Below are positions 22,947 to 33,080 of a stretch of DNA of 64,000 nucleotides, one piece after another (position 1 is the first letter of the stretch; every line of letters starts with the position of its first letter). Source of the DNA: Pectobacterium aquaticum (GTDB lineage: Bacteria; Pseudomonadota; Gammaproteobacteria; Enterobacterales; Enterobacteriaceae); assembly GCF_003382565.3 (NCBI RefSeq), contig NZ_CP086253.1:2294001-2358000 (forward strand), in the 5' to 3' direction. A model generated the notes under the pieces. The model did no database searches. It saw only the letters and a program-made list of their open reading frames with translations, and was not told the origin of the DNA. Position numbers and translations under genes: made by a program.

Positions 22947-24434
22947 TTATTTTTGTCTGGTTTCAGCATGCCCCGGCCGCTGGCTTGCTGGGATCATTCT
23001 GGCGGAAAGCAGTGTGATAGCGGCGATAAGTGCCGAAACGATAAATACGCCGTGGATTGACGAGGCGACTTGCGATGCCAGCGTATCGAGCTGGTTTACG
23101 CTCAGCAGGATGCGCTTGGCCGGATCCATTAGCGTCTGGAGTGGATCGCTCACTTCCGGCAATCGCCAGTGCAGACTGATGTTTAGCGTCGCGCCAAGGA
23201 TTGCCGTTCCCAATGCTGAACCCAGCATGCGGGTAAACATGGCGGAAGCTGTCGCAATGCCGCGAATGGAGTAGTCAACCGAATTTTGTATCGATACCAG
23301 GAACGTCGTGCTACTCAACCCCATTCCCGAGCCGATCAAAAATGCTGCGAGCCGCGCCCAGATGAGGTTGCTGTCCGGTTGAACAGTCAGAAGCGTTAGG
23401 CTGCCGATAAGCAGCACAATACCGCCGAGCATTGCCGTAAACCGGTAAGACGTCCACAGCATTAAGCGCCCGCTTAGCGTGCTGGCCAGTGGCCAACCAA
23501 TCGACATCATCGCCAGTATGCTGCCAGCTTCCAGCGGGCTTTTACCCATTACACCCTGAATAAACGTCGGCAAAAAAGCGCTCACGCCCATCATGGCTGC
23601 TCCGACGACCAATCCGCCGAGATTGCTGGCGATAATGACCCGATTGCGCCACAGCGCCAATGGAAACAGCGGCTCCGGCGTGCGCTTTTCCTGTCGAACC
23701 AGCAGAATGCTGCCCACGGCGGAGATCGCAAGCAGCGGGATCACCCAGTAACCAAACACCTCAGCCTGTAGCAGCGCCATCAGCAAACTGGCGACGGATA
23801 CAATCAGATAGAACGCCCCCATCCAGTCCAACTGATGCTGGCGTACGGCATTGATCGTTGGCAGATAACGAGCCAGCAGGAAGATGGAGAATAGCCCAAT
23901 CGGCACGTTAACCCAGAAGACCAGCGCCCAGTTGAAGTGTTGTACGATAAACGCACCCAGCAGCGGGCCGATAATCGCGGAAAAGCCCCATACGCTGGAC
24001 AAATAGCCCTGTATTTTCGGGCGCTCGGTCGAACTGTACACATCAGCAACAATGGTGAAGGCAATCGGCGTAATCGCGCCCGCTCCCAGCCCTTGCAAAG
24101 TGCGGAAGACGATTAGCCAGCCCATCTGCGTCGAGAATCCGCACAGAATCGATCCAAGCAGGAACACGATCATGCCAAAGAAGAATATCTTTTTGCGGCC
24201 ATACAGATCGGCCAATCGGCCATAGATCGGAATACTGATTGACTGTGTCAGCAAATAGCCAGCAAAAACCCAGCCCAATAGGGAAAACCCGCCTAAATCC
24301 GCGATGATGGTCGGCAGCGCCGTGGCGACAATTGTCACTTCAATCGCGGCCGTGAACATAGCCAACATACAGGCAATTAAAATCCAATGGCGATGTGGGA
24401 CAGGTGTCTGCTGCTGGTTATTCTCTGTTTTCAT
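22947..24434 (-). CDS. DHA2-family (EmrB/QacA) MFS drug exporter
   Basis: The 495-residue membrane protein has about 14 predicted membrane segments, the size of the DHA2 proton/drug antiporter family. The MFS motif A appears as GRLADLYGRKK at about residues 73-83, and GLGAGAITP matches the family's segment-4/5 signature region. No EmrA-type adaptor gene is adjacent, so it probably acts alone in the inner membrane. The substrate is not predictable. It sits between ynfB and bioD2, a place not occupied by this gene in E. coli, and is likely a lineage-specific insertion. The ribosome site is weak. Confidence 0.9.
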   Translation of the reverse strand: MKTENNQQQTPVPHRHWILIACMLAMFTAAIEVTIVATALPTIIADLGGFSLLGWVFAGYLLTQSISIPIYGRLADLYGRKKIFFFGMIVFLLGSILCGFSTQMGWLIVFRTLQGLGAGAITPIAFTIVADVYSSTERPKIQGYLSSVWGFSAIIGPLLGAFIVQHFNWALVFWVNVPIGLFSIFLLARYLPTINAVRQHQLDWMGAFYLIVSVASLLMALLQAEVFGYWVIPLLAISAVGSILLVRQEKRTPEPLFPLALWRNRVIIASNLGGLVVGAAMMGVSAFLPTFIQGVMGKSPLEAGSILAMMSIGWPLASTLSGRLMLWTSYRFTAMLGGIVLLIGSLTLLTVQPDSNLIWARLAAFLIGSGMGLSSTTFLVSIQNSVDYSIRGIATASAMFTRMLGSALGTAILGATLNISLHWRLPEVSDPLQTLMDPAKRILLSVNQLDTLASQVASSIHGVFIVSALIAAITLLSARMIPASQRPGHAETRQK

Positions 24435-24536
24435 TATATTTTCAGGATAAGAAGAAAAACTGCCTGTGAGTATAACAGGTGGCGTGGCGGAGAAAATTTA
24501 TTCCCGCAGAGAAGCGGGAATAGAAGACGAAAGAAA

Positions 24537-25202
24537 TTAATAGCTGACGGCAGAAAGATCGATATAAGACGAGAGATCCCGCTGTTCGGCGCGCGGCAAG
24601 TAAGGCAGTTCACCCAACTGCGGTGCCGGAATTTTTTTCCGCAGAACGTGAATGATTTCTGCGTAATTCGCCAGTCCGGGGTTAATACGGTTAGCGACCC
24701 AGCCGACCAGCGGTAAACCATCGTTGATGATCGCCTGCGCCGTCAGCAGCGCATGGCTGATACAGCCCAGTTTGATGCCAACAACCAGCACAACAGGCAA
24801 CTGTTCCTGCACCACCCATTCGGAATACGGACGCAGATCGTTCATGACGGTTCGCCATCCGCCCGAGCCTTCAACCACCACGATATCAGCCGTTTCACCC
24901 ATGTGGCGCAGGCCTTGCGTCATCGTGCAGTAATCAATGGTTCCTTCGCTGGCGCTGATTTCATCTTCCCGCAGTGCGATAGGATTCACCATGTTATAGG
25001 GCAATTCGAGCGTGGATGCGGCCTGTAGCAGCAGTGCATCTTTATTACGCAGGCCTGCTTCCGTCTCTTCGCACCCTTTTGCTATCGGTTTGTAGCCCGC
25101 AACCGATTTGCCTGCCAGCGCCAGTTTTTGCAGTAGCGCCTTGGATACCACTGTTTTGCCAACGGCGGTATCAGTACCAGTGACAAAAATACGTTTCAAC
25201 AT
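24537..25202 (-). CDS. bioD2: Dethiobiotin synthetase paralogue BioD2 (YnfK)
   Basis: The 221-residue protein has the P-loop GTDTAVGKT at residues 8-16, VVEGSGGWRTVMND and WVANRINPG, typical of ATP-dependent dethiobiotin synthetases. It would make dethiobiotin from 7,8-diaminononanoate, ATP and CO2. The start at 25202 has GGAG seven bases upstream; the frame from 25238 is not homologous. It is adjacent to mlc exactly as E. coli ynfK is, which identifies it as the second copy rather than the bio-operon gene. Confidence 0.92.
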   Translation of the reverse strand: MLKRIFVTGTDTAVGKTVVSKALLQKLALAGKSVAGYKPIAKGCEETEAGLRNKDALLLQAASTLELPYNMVNPIALREDEISASEGTIDYCTMTQGLRHMGETADIVVVEGSGGWRTVMNDLRPYSEWVVQEQLPVVLVVGIKLGCISHALLTAQAIINDGLPLVGWVANRINPGLANYAEIIHVLRKKIPAPQLGELPYLPRAEQRDLSSYIDLSAVSY

Positions 25203-25335
25203 GGGATAACTCCAGACCACCTGAATACCAAAAAACAAGCACAGCTAAAATGCTTTCCAAGCGTGAAAGTCTAGGCTATGCCTCATTCAGGCAGTTTGCG
25301 TTAGCGCAATGTTTTGTTGCTCTACGGCTTTATGG

Positions 25336-26553
25336 TTATCCCTGTAGCAGTTTAACCAGCAGCGATCCATTGTAGAGCGCGTCCTTGACGAGTGCGGCAC
25401 CAGGCATCGTGCCCTGATTATAGAACTGGGTCGCTTCCACCTGGATGTTGTGGCTATAGGGCGGGAATGATTGCTGTTGAATACAGCCTAAAATGGCGGG
25501 GTGTAAAATACTGGCGGCTTTATTCAGGGGGGAGCCCACCAGAATTTTATCGGGATTAAAGAGATTCACCATGATGGCGACTATACGGCCTACGTTATGG
25601 CCGACATCGTTAATGATATCTTTGGCTAACTGATCGCCATTGAGCGCAGCGTCACACAGGTTCTCAACGCTAAGCGGTGAACCGTGCAGAAGCGAACTCA
25701 TGGACGTATTCATGCGCTGTTGCGCCAGTTCCAGCATATTTTCCGTGCTAGCGACCGTTTCCAGACAGCCGTGATTGCCGCAGTAGCAACGTTTGCCATA
25801 GGGATCGACCTGCGTGTGCCCGATTTCGACTAGATTCCGGCTTCTCGCATGGAGGATACGACCGCCGGTAATCACACCCGCACCGACGTTATGGTCGATC
25901 ACCACCTGAATCACATTTTGGCAATCGCGCGATGCGCCGTATAGCGCTTCGGCCATCGTCCAGGCGCAGATATCATGCTGCAAATACACCGGCAGCCCCG
26001 TGCGCTGTTCCAGTGCTGGACCAATCTCCATTTCTTCAACGTCATAAAATGGCATCCGGTGAATCATGCCCTTACTGGCATCAATCATGCCTGGTGCGGT
26101 AATCGCGATTGCCGTTAGCCGTTCCAACCGCTTTTGATGACGAATAAAAAACTGGTCGATTTCATTCAAAATACGATCGAGCAGCGGCTGTGGCGACGCG
26201 GCGGGAAGCGGGATTTCTTCTTCCACAACCAGCTTGCTGCTGAGATCGCGCAGCGCCAATAACAGGGTATTATGGCTGATACGTGCGGAAAGATAGTGCC
26301 AGGCCTCGGTATCCAGAATTAGGCCGATAGCGGGACGTCCTCTGCTGCCCACATCCTGATATTCAGTTTCCTGCACCAGATGAGCTTCCAGCAGTTCGCG
26401 GACGATTTTGGTAATACTGGCGGGCGCGAGCTGAGCGCGTTTAGACAGTTCGATACGTGATATCGGGCCGTATGTATCGATCAGCCGATACACTGCACCG
26501 GCATTCATTTGTTTGATTTGATCGATGTGTCCTGGTTGACCGTCGGCTATCAC
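25336..26553 (-). CDS. mlc: ROK-family glucose repressor Mlc
   Basis: The 405-residue protein represses PTS and glycolytic genes and is sequestered at the membrane by dephosphorylated EIICB-Glc. It has an N-terminal winged HTH (about 20-75, LSKRAQLAPASITKIVRELL), a ROK domain and the zinc site CYCGNHGCLE at about 257-266. The N terminus PGHIDQIKQMNAGAVYRLID is that of Mlc. It starts at GTG 26553 with AGGAG upstream. Length equals E. coli Mlc (406). Confidence 0.96.
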   Translation of the reverse strand: MIADGQPGHIDQIKQMNAGAVYRLIDTYGPISRIELSKRAQLAPASITKIVRELLEAHLVQETEYQDVGSRGRPAIGLILDTEAWHYLSARISHNTLLLALRDLSSKLVVEEEIPLPAASPQPLLDRILNEIDQFFIRHQKRLERLTAIAITAPGMIDASKGMIHRMPFYDVEEMEIGPALEQRTGLPVYLQHDICAWTMAEALYGASRDCQNVIQVVIDHNVGAGVITGGRILHARSRNLVEIGHTQVDPYGKRCYCGNHGCLETVASTENMLELAQQRMNTSMSSLLHGSPLSVENLCDAALNGDQLAKDIINDVGHNVGRIVAIMVNLFNPDKILVGSPLNKAASILHPAILGCIQQQSFPPYSHNIQVEATQFYNQGTMPGAALVKDALYNGSLLVKLLQG

Positions 26554-26734
26554 AAACCTAGCTCCTACTCATTCGCATTATTGCTGGCACTGCTGTTGAA
26601 AAATTTATCTTTATTATTGCGGTATGACTATTTTTCACGCTGCAAAATAAAAAAACTGCGGGTATGGTGGGGCTTTTCACTAAACTCGTCAAATATTTGA
26701 TTCGTTATGTGATTTAGCGCGCATATTTTAACGA

Positions 26735-27631
26735 TTATCCACCCAGCATCAGCGACATCAGCACTTTCGCCGCTGCACTTTGCGGCTGATGTCGCGCCGT
26801 CACCAGCCAGACTTCCGTTGTGGCGTCCTCTTCTTCCAGCAGCAAATACTTCACGCCATCGACCCGAATACGCAAGAACGACGCTGGCAAGATGGACACG
26901 CCCAATCCCGCCGATACCAGCCCGACGATGGTCATTGCCTCGCCCACTTCTTGCGTAATGTAGGGGCTGATGCCATAGCGTTTCAGCAGCGTCAGCGTGT
27001 CGTCATACAGCGCCGTTCCAACCGCGCGCGAGAAGAAAACGAACGGCTCATTCGCCAACTTTGTGATGTTGATTGCTCGCCCTGCGTCCTGCTGCGCTAA
27101 CGGATGGGACTCCTGCACGACGGCAATCAGCGGTTCACGCAGCAGCAACTGATGGTCCAACGCGTCCGGCAACGGATTATTGCGCATAATGCCGATATCG
27201 AGCTTACCGTTCAGCAGCGGTTCAATTTGCTGCTTGGTGTTAAGCTCCATCATCTGAATATGCACTTCCGGGTAGGTTTGGCGAAAACGCAGCAGGCTGC
27301 TGGAGATCTTTTTGATAAACGGTGCGGACGAGGTAAAGCCGATCGTTAATTCCCCAATTTCGCCGCGTTGAATGCGGGACGCCCGCTCTGCCGCCTGATC
27401 AACCTGACTGATAATCGACCAGGCCTCTTTCAGAAACATCTCGCCTGCTGGCGTGAGCTGGACATTCCGGTTATTGCGCGCCAACAATTTCGCCCCCACC
27501 TGCTCTTCCAGAATCTGAATCTGTTGGCTCAGTGGCGGCTGGGAAATGCGTAATCGTTCTGCGGCTCGGCCAAAATGCAGCTCTTCCGCGACCGCGATAA
27601 AATAGCGAAGATGACGTAGTTCGATATTCAT
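26735..27631 (-). CDS. ynfL: LysR-type regulator YnfL
   Basis: The 298-residue protein has an N-terminal HTH (residues 1-60, LRYFIAVAEELHFGRAAERL then SQPPLSQQIQ) and a LysR effector domain. It is divergent from the MFS gene ynfM with a 114-bp AT-rich gap, so it probably controls ynfM. Gene order mlc-ynfL-ynfM equals that of E. coli. The effector is unknown. Confidence 0.9.
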   Translation of the reverse strand: MNIELRHLRYFIAVAEELHFGRAAERLRISQPPLSQQIQILEEQVGAKLLARNNRNVQLTPAGEMFLKEAWSIISQVDQAAERASRIQRGEIGELTIGFTSSAPFIKKISSSLLRFRQTYPEVHIQMMELNTKQQIEPLLNGKLDIGIMRNNPLPDALDHQLLLREPLIAVVQESHPLAQQDAGRAINITKLANEPFVFFSRAVGTALYDDTLTLLKRYGISPYITQEVGEAMTIVGLVSAGLGVSILPASFLRIRVDGVKYLLLEEEDATTEVWLVTARHQPQSAAAKVLMSLMLGG

Positions 27632-27745
27632 ACTTTAAACATATCAATCATGATTATTAATATATTATACAAAATAATATCACTCTTCTATGATCCTCTC
27701 ATTGTTGTTTTACGCCTGATTTACCTTTCCCGGTAAGGAATTATT

Positions 27746-29014
27746 GTGAGTAACCTGCCATCTTCTGCACCGAACGACTGGCCTATTTCTACGGCCGACG
27801 ATGCGGATGATATTGCCCCTAAATCTTCTGGTAAAACGCCTTATATCACGCGTGGTACGCCACAATTTATGCGCGTCACGCTGGCGCTGTTTTCTGCTGG
27901 TTTAGCGACGTTTGCCCTGTTGTATTGTGTTCAGCCGCTGTTGCCGGTGCTATCTCAGGATTTCGGTATTTCGCCAGCGACCAGCAGCCTGTCGCTTTCC
28001 GTATCGACCGTGATGCTGGCGTTTGGGCTACTGTTCACCGGCCCACTCTCCGACACGATCGGTCGTAAGAATGTGATGGTTGTGTCGCTGATGCTGGCTG
28101 CAATCTGCACCGTCATTTGCGCGTTTATGACCAGTTGGAACGGCGTATTGATTATGCGGGCAATGATGGGTCTGTCGTTAAGCGGTGTCGCGGCCGTCGC
28201 CATGAGCTACTTGAGTGAAGAAATTCACCCCAGCGTGTTGGCGTTTTCAATGGGGTTATATATCAGCGGCAACTCGATTGGCGGCATGAGCGGACGTCTG
28301 GTTAGCGGCGTTTTAACGGACTATTTCCCGTGGCGGGTTGCTATCGGCACAATCGGCGTACTGGCACTCATAGCCGCGATCACGTTCTGGCGTATCCTGC
28401 CGGAATCACGCCATTTCCGACCCGGTTCGCTGCGCCCGAAAACGCTGCTGCTGAATAGCAAACTGCACTGGCGCGACGCGGGTTTGCCGCTGCTGTTCCT
28501 TGAGGGATTTTTGCTGATGGGCGCGTTCGTTACCCTGTTTAACTACATTGGGTATCGGTTGCTGGCTCCGCCTTATTTACTTAGTCAGGCGGTGGTTGGC
28601 TTACTTTCCGTGGTTTATCTCACCGGAAGCTACAGCTCGCCGAAAGCCGGTGCATTAACGGCCCGCTACGGACGCGGCCCGGTGCTGAGCATTGCGATCC
28701 TCCTGATGCTAGCGGGACTGGGTATGACGGCACTGAGCCCGCTATTCGCGATCTTTGGCGGGATGATGCTCTTTACCGCAGGTTTCTTCGCCGCTCACTC
28801 GGTAGCCAGCAGTTGGATTGGCCAACGAGCGCGGCGCGCGAAAGGTCAGGCGTCATCAATGTATCTCTTTTCTTACTATCTGGGTTCAAGTCTGGCCGGC
28901 ACGCTGGGGGGGTTCTTCTGGCATTCATTCGGTTGGATGGGGATTGCCGCGTTCCTGAGCGCCCTCTTATTTCTCGCGCTGGCAGTCAGCCTGATACTCA
29001 AACGCCGCCTTTAA
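27746..29014 (+). CDS. ynfM: MFS transporter YnfM
   Basis: The 422-residue, 12-span MFS protein has motif A as GPLSDTIGRKN after segment 2 (about residues 98-108). A hydrophilic N terminus of about 40 residues precedes segment 1. It starts at GTG 27746 with AAGGA upstream. In E. coli YnfM is a putative sugar/drug exporter. It is divergent from its likely regulator ynfL. An almost perfect 14-bp hairpin follows the stop. Confidence 0.92.
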   Translation: MSNLPSSAPNDWPISTADDADDIAPKSSGKTPYITRGTPQFMRVTLALFSAGLATFALLYCVQPLLPVLSQDFGISPATSSLSLSVSTVMLAFGLLFTGPLSDTIGRKNVMVVSLMLAAICTVICAFMTSWNGVLIMRAMMGLSLSGVAAVAMSYLSEEIHPSVLAFSMGLYISGNSIGGMSGRLVSGVLTDYFPWRVAIGTIGVLALIAAITFWRILPESRHFRPGSLRPKTLLLNSKLHWRDAGLPLLFLEGFLLMGAFVTLFNYIGYRLLAPPYLLSQAVVGLLSVVYLTGSYSSPKAGALTARYGRGPVLSIAILLMLAGLGMTALSPLFAIFGGMMLFTAGFFAAHSVASSWIGQRARRAKGQASSMYLFSYYLGSSLAGTLGGFFWHSFGWMGIAAFLSALLFLALAVSLILKRRL

Positions 29015-29027
29015 ACCTCTTTCTTAC

Positions 29028-29062
29028 CGGAGTTTGCCTGAATCAGGTAAACTCCGCGTTGT
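29028..29062 (+). terminator. Hairpin terminator after ynfM
   Basis: CGGAGTTTGCCTGA (29028-29041) pairs with TCAGGTAAACTCCG (29043-29056) with one G-T pair; GTTGTTT follows. Confidence 0.75.
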
Positions 29063-29149
29063 TTCCGCTCACACCCACGATGCCCCCCGTTAATCCTGCC
29101 CGAAATAATGACGACCACGATTGCTGAAGTGTCCATTTATCAGTATAAA

Positions 29150-29172
29150 GATAAGTATGTTGTAACTAAAAT
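29150..29172 (+). promoter_or_regulatory. Ter site (replication fork arrest), TerB-like
   Basis: The core AAGTATGTTGTAACTAAA at 29153-29170 matches the E. coli Ter consensus, and the full 23-bp site differs from TerB at only a couple of outer positions. It ends 11 bp before the tus start, as TerB lies in the E. coli tus promoter, so Tus should repress its own gene. By the known polarity (the conserved G-C at position 6 faces the blocked fork), forks coming from the low-coordinate side should stop here. Confidence 0.95.
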
Positions 29173-29183
29173 GAAGTTTACCT

Positions 29184-30119
29184 ATGAATCACTACGCGCT
29201 AATCGATCGCATGAACCGTTGTTTCCAAACGTTAGAGACCAAGCTGGTTCTGATGCAACAACAGTTTGCCGAATATCGGCTGCTAGTTGGTCGCGTCTAT
29301 TCCCTTCCGCATGTGGAAAAAGGAACGGAGCACGATCCTATCGAGCATATCGCCGTCACGCAGTACGTTGGACAAGAGGCGCGCGATAAAGGGCTAATGC
29401 ATTTTCAGCGTCTGTTCATTCACCACTACCCGGAAACGCTCAGCAGTAAAAGCGCTATACGCTTGCCGGGCGCACTCTGCTTTTCCGTCAATGCCACCCA
29501 ATATCAGCAAGCACAGTTGCTCATCGCGGAAATTAACGCATTGAAAAAAGAGCTGGAGCAGATTATTACCGTCGAATCGGGGCTAGAGCCAGAACAGCGC
29601 TTTGAGTTCGTCCACACGCATTTGAAAGGATTGATCACGCTTAGCGCTTACCGCTCGCTGACGCTCATAACCAACCCAGCGTCAGTCCGTTTTGGCTGGG
29701 CGAATAAGCACATCATTAAGAACATGACACGTGTGGAGCTACTGGAAAAATTGACCAAAAGCCTGAATGCGGCAAAAAACGCAGCACCGTATACCAAGGC
29801 GCAGTGGATTGAACATATCGAGCAGGAAATTGACGCGGTCTTGTCGCTGCCGGAAGACGCCATTTTGAAAATTAAACGCCCGGTCAAAGTCCAGCCTATC
29901 GCCCGCGTGTGGTATCCCGAACAGCAGAAACAGGTTCAGCATCCCTGCCCGTCACCCCTGCTTGTGCTTTGTCAGCAGGAATCCGGCGGCGACATCCCTA
30001 TTATCGGCGAACTCAATCCTTATGACGCCAACAACATCAAGCATAAATACAAACCGAAAGCGGCCGAACTTCGCCTGCTCATTCCGCGTTTGCACCTGTA
30101 TACCGATGCGCCGGAATGA
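29184..30119 (+). CDS. tus: Replication terminus site-binding protein Tus
   Basis: The 311-residue protein binds Ter sites and arrests replication forks from one side by blocking DnaB. Tus signature blocks are present: LLVGRVYSLPHV, RLPGALCF, FEFVHTHLKGLITLSAYR, VRFGWANKHIIKN, then IKRPVKVQPIARVWY and QVQHPCPSPL. The C-terminal HKYKPKAAELRLLIPRLHLY is also present. Length matches E. coli Tus (309). The Ter site just upstream implies autoregulation. The gene confirms the window is in the terminus macrodomain. Confidence 0.97.
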   Translation: MNHYALIDRMNRCFQTLETKLVLMQQQFAEYRLLVGRVYSLPHVEKGTEHDPIEHIAVTQYVGQEARDKGLMHFQRLFIHHYPETLSSKSAIRLPGALCFSVNATQYQQAQLLIAEINALKKELEQIITVESGLEPEQRFEFVHTHLKGLITLSAYRSLTLITNPASVRFGWANKHIIKNMTRVELLEKLTKSLNAAKNAAPYTKAQWIEHIEQEIDAVLSLPEDAILKIKRPVKVQPIARVWYPEQQKQVQHPCPSPLLVLCQQESGGDIPIIGELNPYDANNIKHKYKPKAAELRLLIPRLHLYTDAPE

Positions 30120-30128
30120 AAAAGAAAA

Positions 30129-30154
30129 AGCCTGCGGGTAAACACCGGCAGGCT
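30129..30154 (-). terminator. Terminator after fumC (and facing tus)
   Basis: AGCCTGC at the left pairs with GCAGGCT at the right around a short GC stem and loop. The A-rich left flank gives a U-run on the minus strand, for fumC. Confidence 0.85.
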
Positions 30155-30182
30155 ACGGGATAAAGCGCTGACTATCGCGACA

Positions 30183-31580
30183 TTACTTTTTCAGGCTACC
30201 GACCATCTCTTCCGGTCGAACCCACGCATCAAACTGTGCTTCGGTTAGGTAGTTCAGTTTGAGCGCAGCCGCCTTCAGCGTCAGCCCTTCTTTGTGCGCT
30301 TTTTTGGCAATTTCTGCCGCTTTGTCATAGCCAATGTGCGTGTTCAGCGCCGTCACCAGCATCAGCGATTCATTCAGCAACTGATTGATGCGATCGCGAT
30401 TCGGTTCGATTCCTACCGCACAGTGCTCATCGAAGCTCTTCATGCCATCAGCCAGCAGACGAATCGATTGCAGGAAGTTATGAATCACCATAGGACGATA
30501 GACGTTCAGCTCAAAGTTACCGGACGCCCCGCCGATATTCACGGCGACATCGTTGCCCATCACCTGACAGCACAGCATCGTCAGCGCTTCACACTGAGTC
30601 GGGTTGACCTTGCCTGGCATGATGGAACTGCCCGGCTCGTTTTCAGGAATGCTCAGTTCGCCGATACCACAGCGCGGGCCAGACGCCAGCCAGCGTACAT
30701 CGTTGGCAATCTTCATTAACGATGCGGCCAGCCCCTTCAAAGCACCGTGCCCGTGAACCAGCGCATCACAGGTCGCCAGCGCTTCGAATTTATTCGGCGA
30801 AGTCACAAACGGCTGCCCGGTCAGTTCCGCCAGTTCCGCCGCCACGCGCACCGCATATTCGGGATGGGTGTTTAGTCCTGTTCCGACTGCGGTGCCGCCC
30901 AGCGCCAGCTCGCAAATGTGTGGCACACTGTTTTCGATATGCTTCAGGTTATGCTGCAACATCGCGGCCCAGCCGGAGATTTCCTGCCCCAACGTCAGCG
31001 GCGTGGCATCCTGTAAATGCGTACGGCCGATCTTGACGATATCCTTAAACTGCTCAGCCTTGGACGCCAGCGTGGCATGTAGCGCTTTCAATTCAGGAAT
31101 CAGGTGTTCGTTGATCGCGACAACAGCGGCGACATGCATCGCCGTCGGAAAGACGTCGTTGGAACTCTGACTTTTGTTGACATCATCATTCGGATGAACC
31201 AGCCGATTGTTGCCCCGTTCTCCCCCCAGCAGTTCACTGGCGCGGTTAGCCAACACCTCGTTCATATTCATATTACTTTGCGTGCCAGATCCCGTCTGCC
31301 AGATTGCTAGCGGGAATTCCCCAGCATGCTGACCTGCCAACACTTCGTCTGCCGCCTGAATAATCGCATTTCCCCGATCGGCAGACAGAAGCGTAAGATC
31401 CATGTTGACGCGTGCTGCCGCGCGCTTGGTTTGCGCCAGTGCATAAATCAGCGCGCGGGGCATTTTCTCTTCAGAAATACGGAAGTGTTCCAGCGATCGC
31501 TGTGTCTGTGCGCCCCATAATCGTTCAGCAGGCACATCAATCGAACCCATTGAGTCTTTTTCACTACGCGTCGTGCTCAT
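30183..31580 (-). CDS. fumC: Class II fumarate hydratase
   Basis: The 465-residue iron-free fumarase interconverts fumarate and malate in the cytosol and is used under oxidative or iron-poor conditions in E. coli. The family signature GSSIMPGKVNPTQ is near residue 318 with the catalytic Ser. GRTHLQDATP carries the active-site His near 188. A strong AAGGAGG precedes the ATG. It is convergent with tus. Length equals E. coli FumC (467). No fumA or fumB is next to it. Confidence 0.97.
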   Translation of the reverse strand: MSTTRSEKDSMGSIDVPAERLWGAQTQRSLEHFRISEEKMPRALIYALAQTKRAAARVNMDLTLLSADRGNAIIQAADEVLAGQHAGEFPLAIWQTGSGTQSNMNMNEVLANRASELLGGERGNNRLVHPNDDVNKSQSSNDVFPTAMHVAAVVAINEHLIPELKALHATLASKAEQFKDIVKIGRTHLQDATPLTLGQEISGWAAMLQHNLKHIENSVPHICELALGGTAVGTGLNTHPEYAVRVAAELAELTGQPFVTSPNKFEALATCDALVHGHGALKGLAASLMKIANDVRWLASGPRCGIGELSIPENEPGSSIMPGKVNPTQCEALTMLCCQVMGNDVAVNIGGASGNFELNVYRPMVIHNFLQSIRLLADGMKSFDEHCAVGIEPNRDRINQLLNESLMLVTALNTHIGYDKAAEIAKKAHKEGLTLKAAALKLNYLTEAQFDAWVRPEEMVGSLKK

Positions 31581-31819
31581 TACCTTTCCTCCTTAAAACA
31601 CACATTCAACTAGTAGAAGACATCGAATCACATCGCAGGGCCTATTCTGATAACACTCACTGGCCTTATCACGCTTATTGGGCTACTAACACTGTCTGGC
31701 ATCGCGCTACATAAAACATTACCATGAAGCGAAGAAGATGCAGTGTATTCATAATTACTCAAGCAATTAACAGCTAGCATCACAGAAATTAACAATTAAT
31801 GTAATAGCAGGGAGCCGAC

Positions 31820-32992
31820 ATGCAAAAAATGCTCAATTGCGTCCAGCACTACGCCTGGGGCAGCAAATACGCCTTAAATGAGCTATATGGCATTGATAAT
31901 CCCAGTAATTTACCGATGGCGGAGCTTTGGATGGGTGCCCATCCAAAAAGCAGTTCGGCGATTATTGATGAAAAAGGCAACACCCGCAGCCTGCGAGACG
32001 TGATTGCAGAAGACGCAACCACCCATCTTGGCGCAACGATCGCGCAACGTTTTGGCGAATTGCCCTTTTTATTTAAGGTATTGTGCGCAGAACAGCCGCT
32101 TTCCATTCAGGTTCATCCCAGTAAATCGTCGGCAGAACAAGGCTTTGCGAAAGAGAATGCCGCAGACATCCCACTCGATGCAGCCGAAAGAAATTACAAA
32201 GATGCCAATCACAAACCGGAATTGGTCTACGCATTAACGCCCTTTCAGGCCATGAATGGGTTCAGAGAATTATCTGAAATTGTGCAGTTGCTAGAGCCAG
32301 TTGCTAGCGCACATCCGTCAATCACCGCGTTTTTACAACAGCCCGACGCGAAGAATCTCGCCATGCTGTTCACCAACCTGCTGAGTATGGAAGGTGAGCA
32401 AAAATCGCGCGCGCTCGGCGTCTTGAAAGCCGCGCTAAATAGTCAAAATGAAGAGCCTTGGGCGACTATCCGCGCGATTACACAATACTACTCCGACGAC
32501 AGCGGATTGTTCTCCCCGCTTCTGCTGAACGTTATTACGCTGCAACCCGGCGAAGCCATGTTCCTGTTTGCGCAAACGCCGCATGCTTATCTGAAAGGCG
32601 TGGCATTAGAAGTCATGGCGAACTCAGACAACGTGCTGCGTGCTGGGCTGACGCCGAAATACATTGATATTCCAGAGCTGCTGGATAATGTCGTGTTCGA
32701 AGCCAAACCTGCAAACCAGTTGCTGACGACGCCACACCGACAGGGTAATGAACTCAGCTTTCCGATTCCTGTTGAAGATTTCGCTTTTTCGCTGCACGAA
32801 CTGAGCCAGAGCCCGCAAACGCTCAGCCAGAATAGTGCCGCCATTGTATTTTGTATTGACGGCCATGCCGTCCTGCAAAAAAATGAGCAGCGGCTCTCGC
32901 TATATCCGGGAGAATCCTGCTTCATTTCCGCCAGTGAATCACCGATAACGGTTGAGGGACAGGGGCGTCTCGCTCGCGTATTTAACCGATAA
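31820..32992 (+). CDS. manA: Type I mannose-6-phosphate isomerase
   Basis: The 390-residue zinc enzyme interconverts mannose-6-phosphate and fructose-6-phosphate. Zinc ligand segments are visible: SIQVHPSK (Gln/His, about residues 95-102), NHKPELVYAL (Glu) and TPHAYLKGVALEVMANSDNV (His). GGGAG lies before the ATG. It is divergent from fumC with about 240 bp between, as in E. coli. Confidence 0.96.
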   Translation: MQKMLNCVQHYAWGSKYALNELYGIDNPSNLPMAELWMGAHPKSSSAIIDEKGNTRSLRDVIAEDATTHLGATIAQRFGELPFLFKVLCAEQPLSIQVHPSKSSAEQGFAKENAADIPLDAAERNYKDANHKPELVYALTPFQAMNGFRELSEIVQLLEPVASAHPSITAFLQQPDAKNLAMLFTNLLSMEGEQKSRALGVLKAALNSQNEEPWATIRAITQYYSDDSGLFSPLLLNVITLQPGEAMFLFAQTPHAYLKGVALEVMANSDNVLRAGLTPKYIDIPELLDNVVFEAKPANQLLTTPHRQGNELSFPIPVEDFAFSLHELSQSPQTLSQNSAAIVFCIDGHAVLQKNEQRLSLYPGESCFISASESPITVEGQGRLARVFNR

Positions 32993-33080
32993 CTTGTTCC
33001 ATACGCTACGCTTACCTACGGGTAAGTCGCCAGCGTTTCGCGTTGAAAACGCGCATTTTTTTACTAAAGGATGAATAAAA

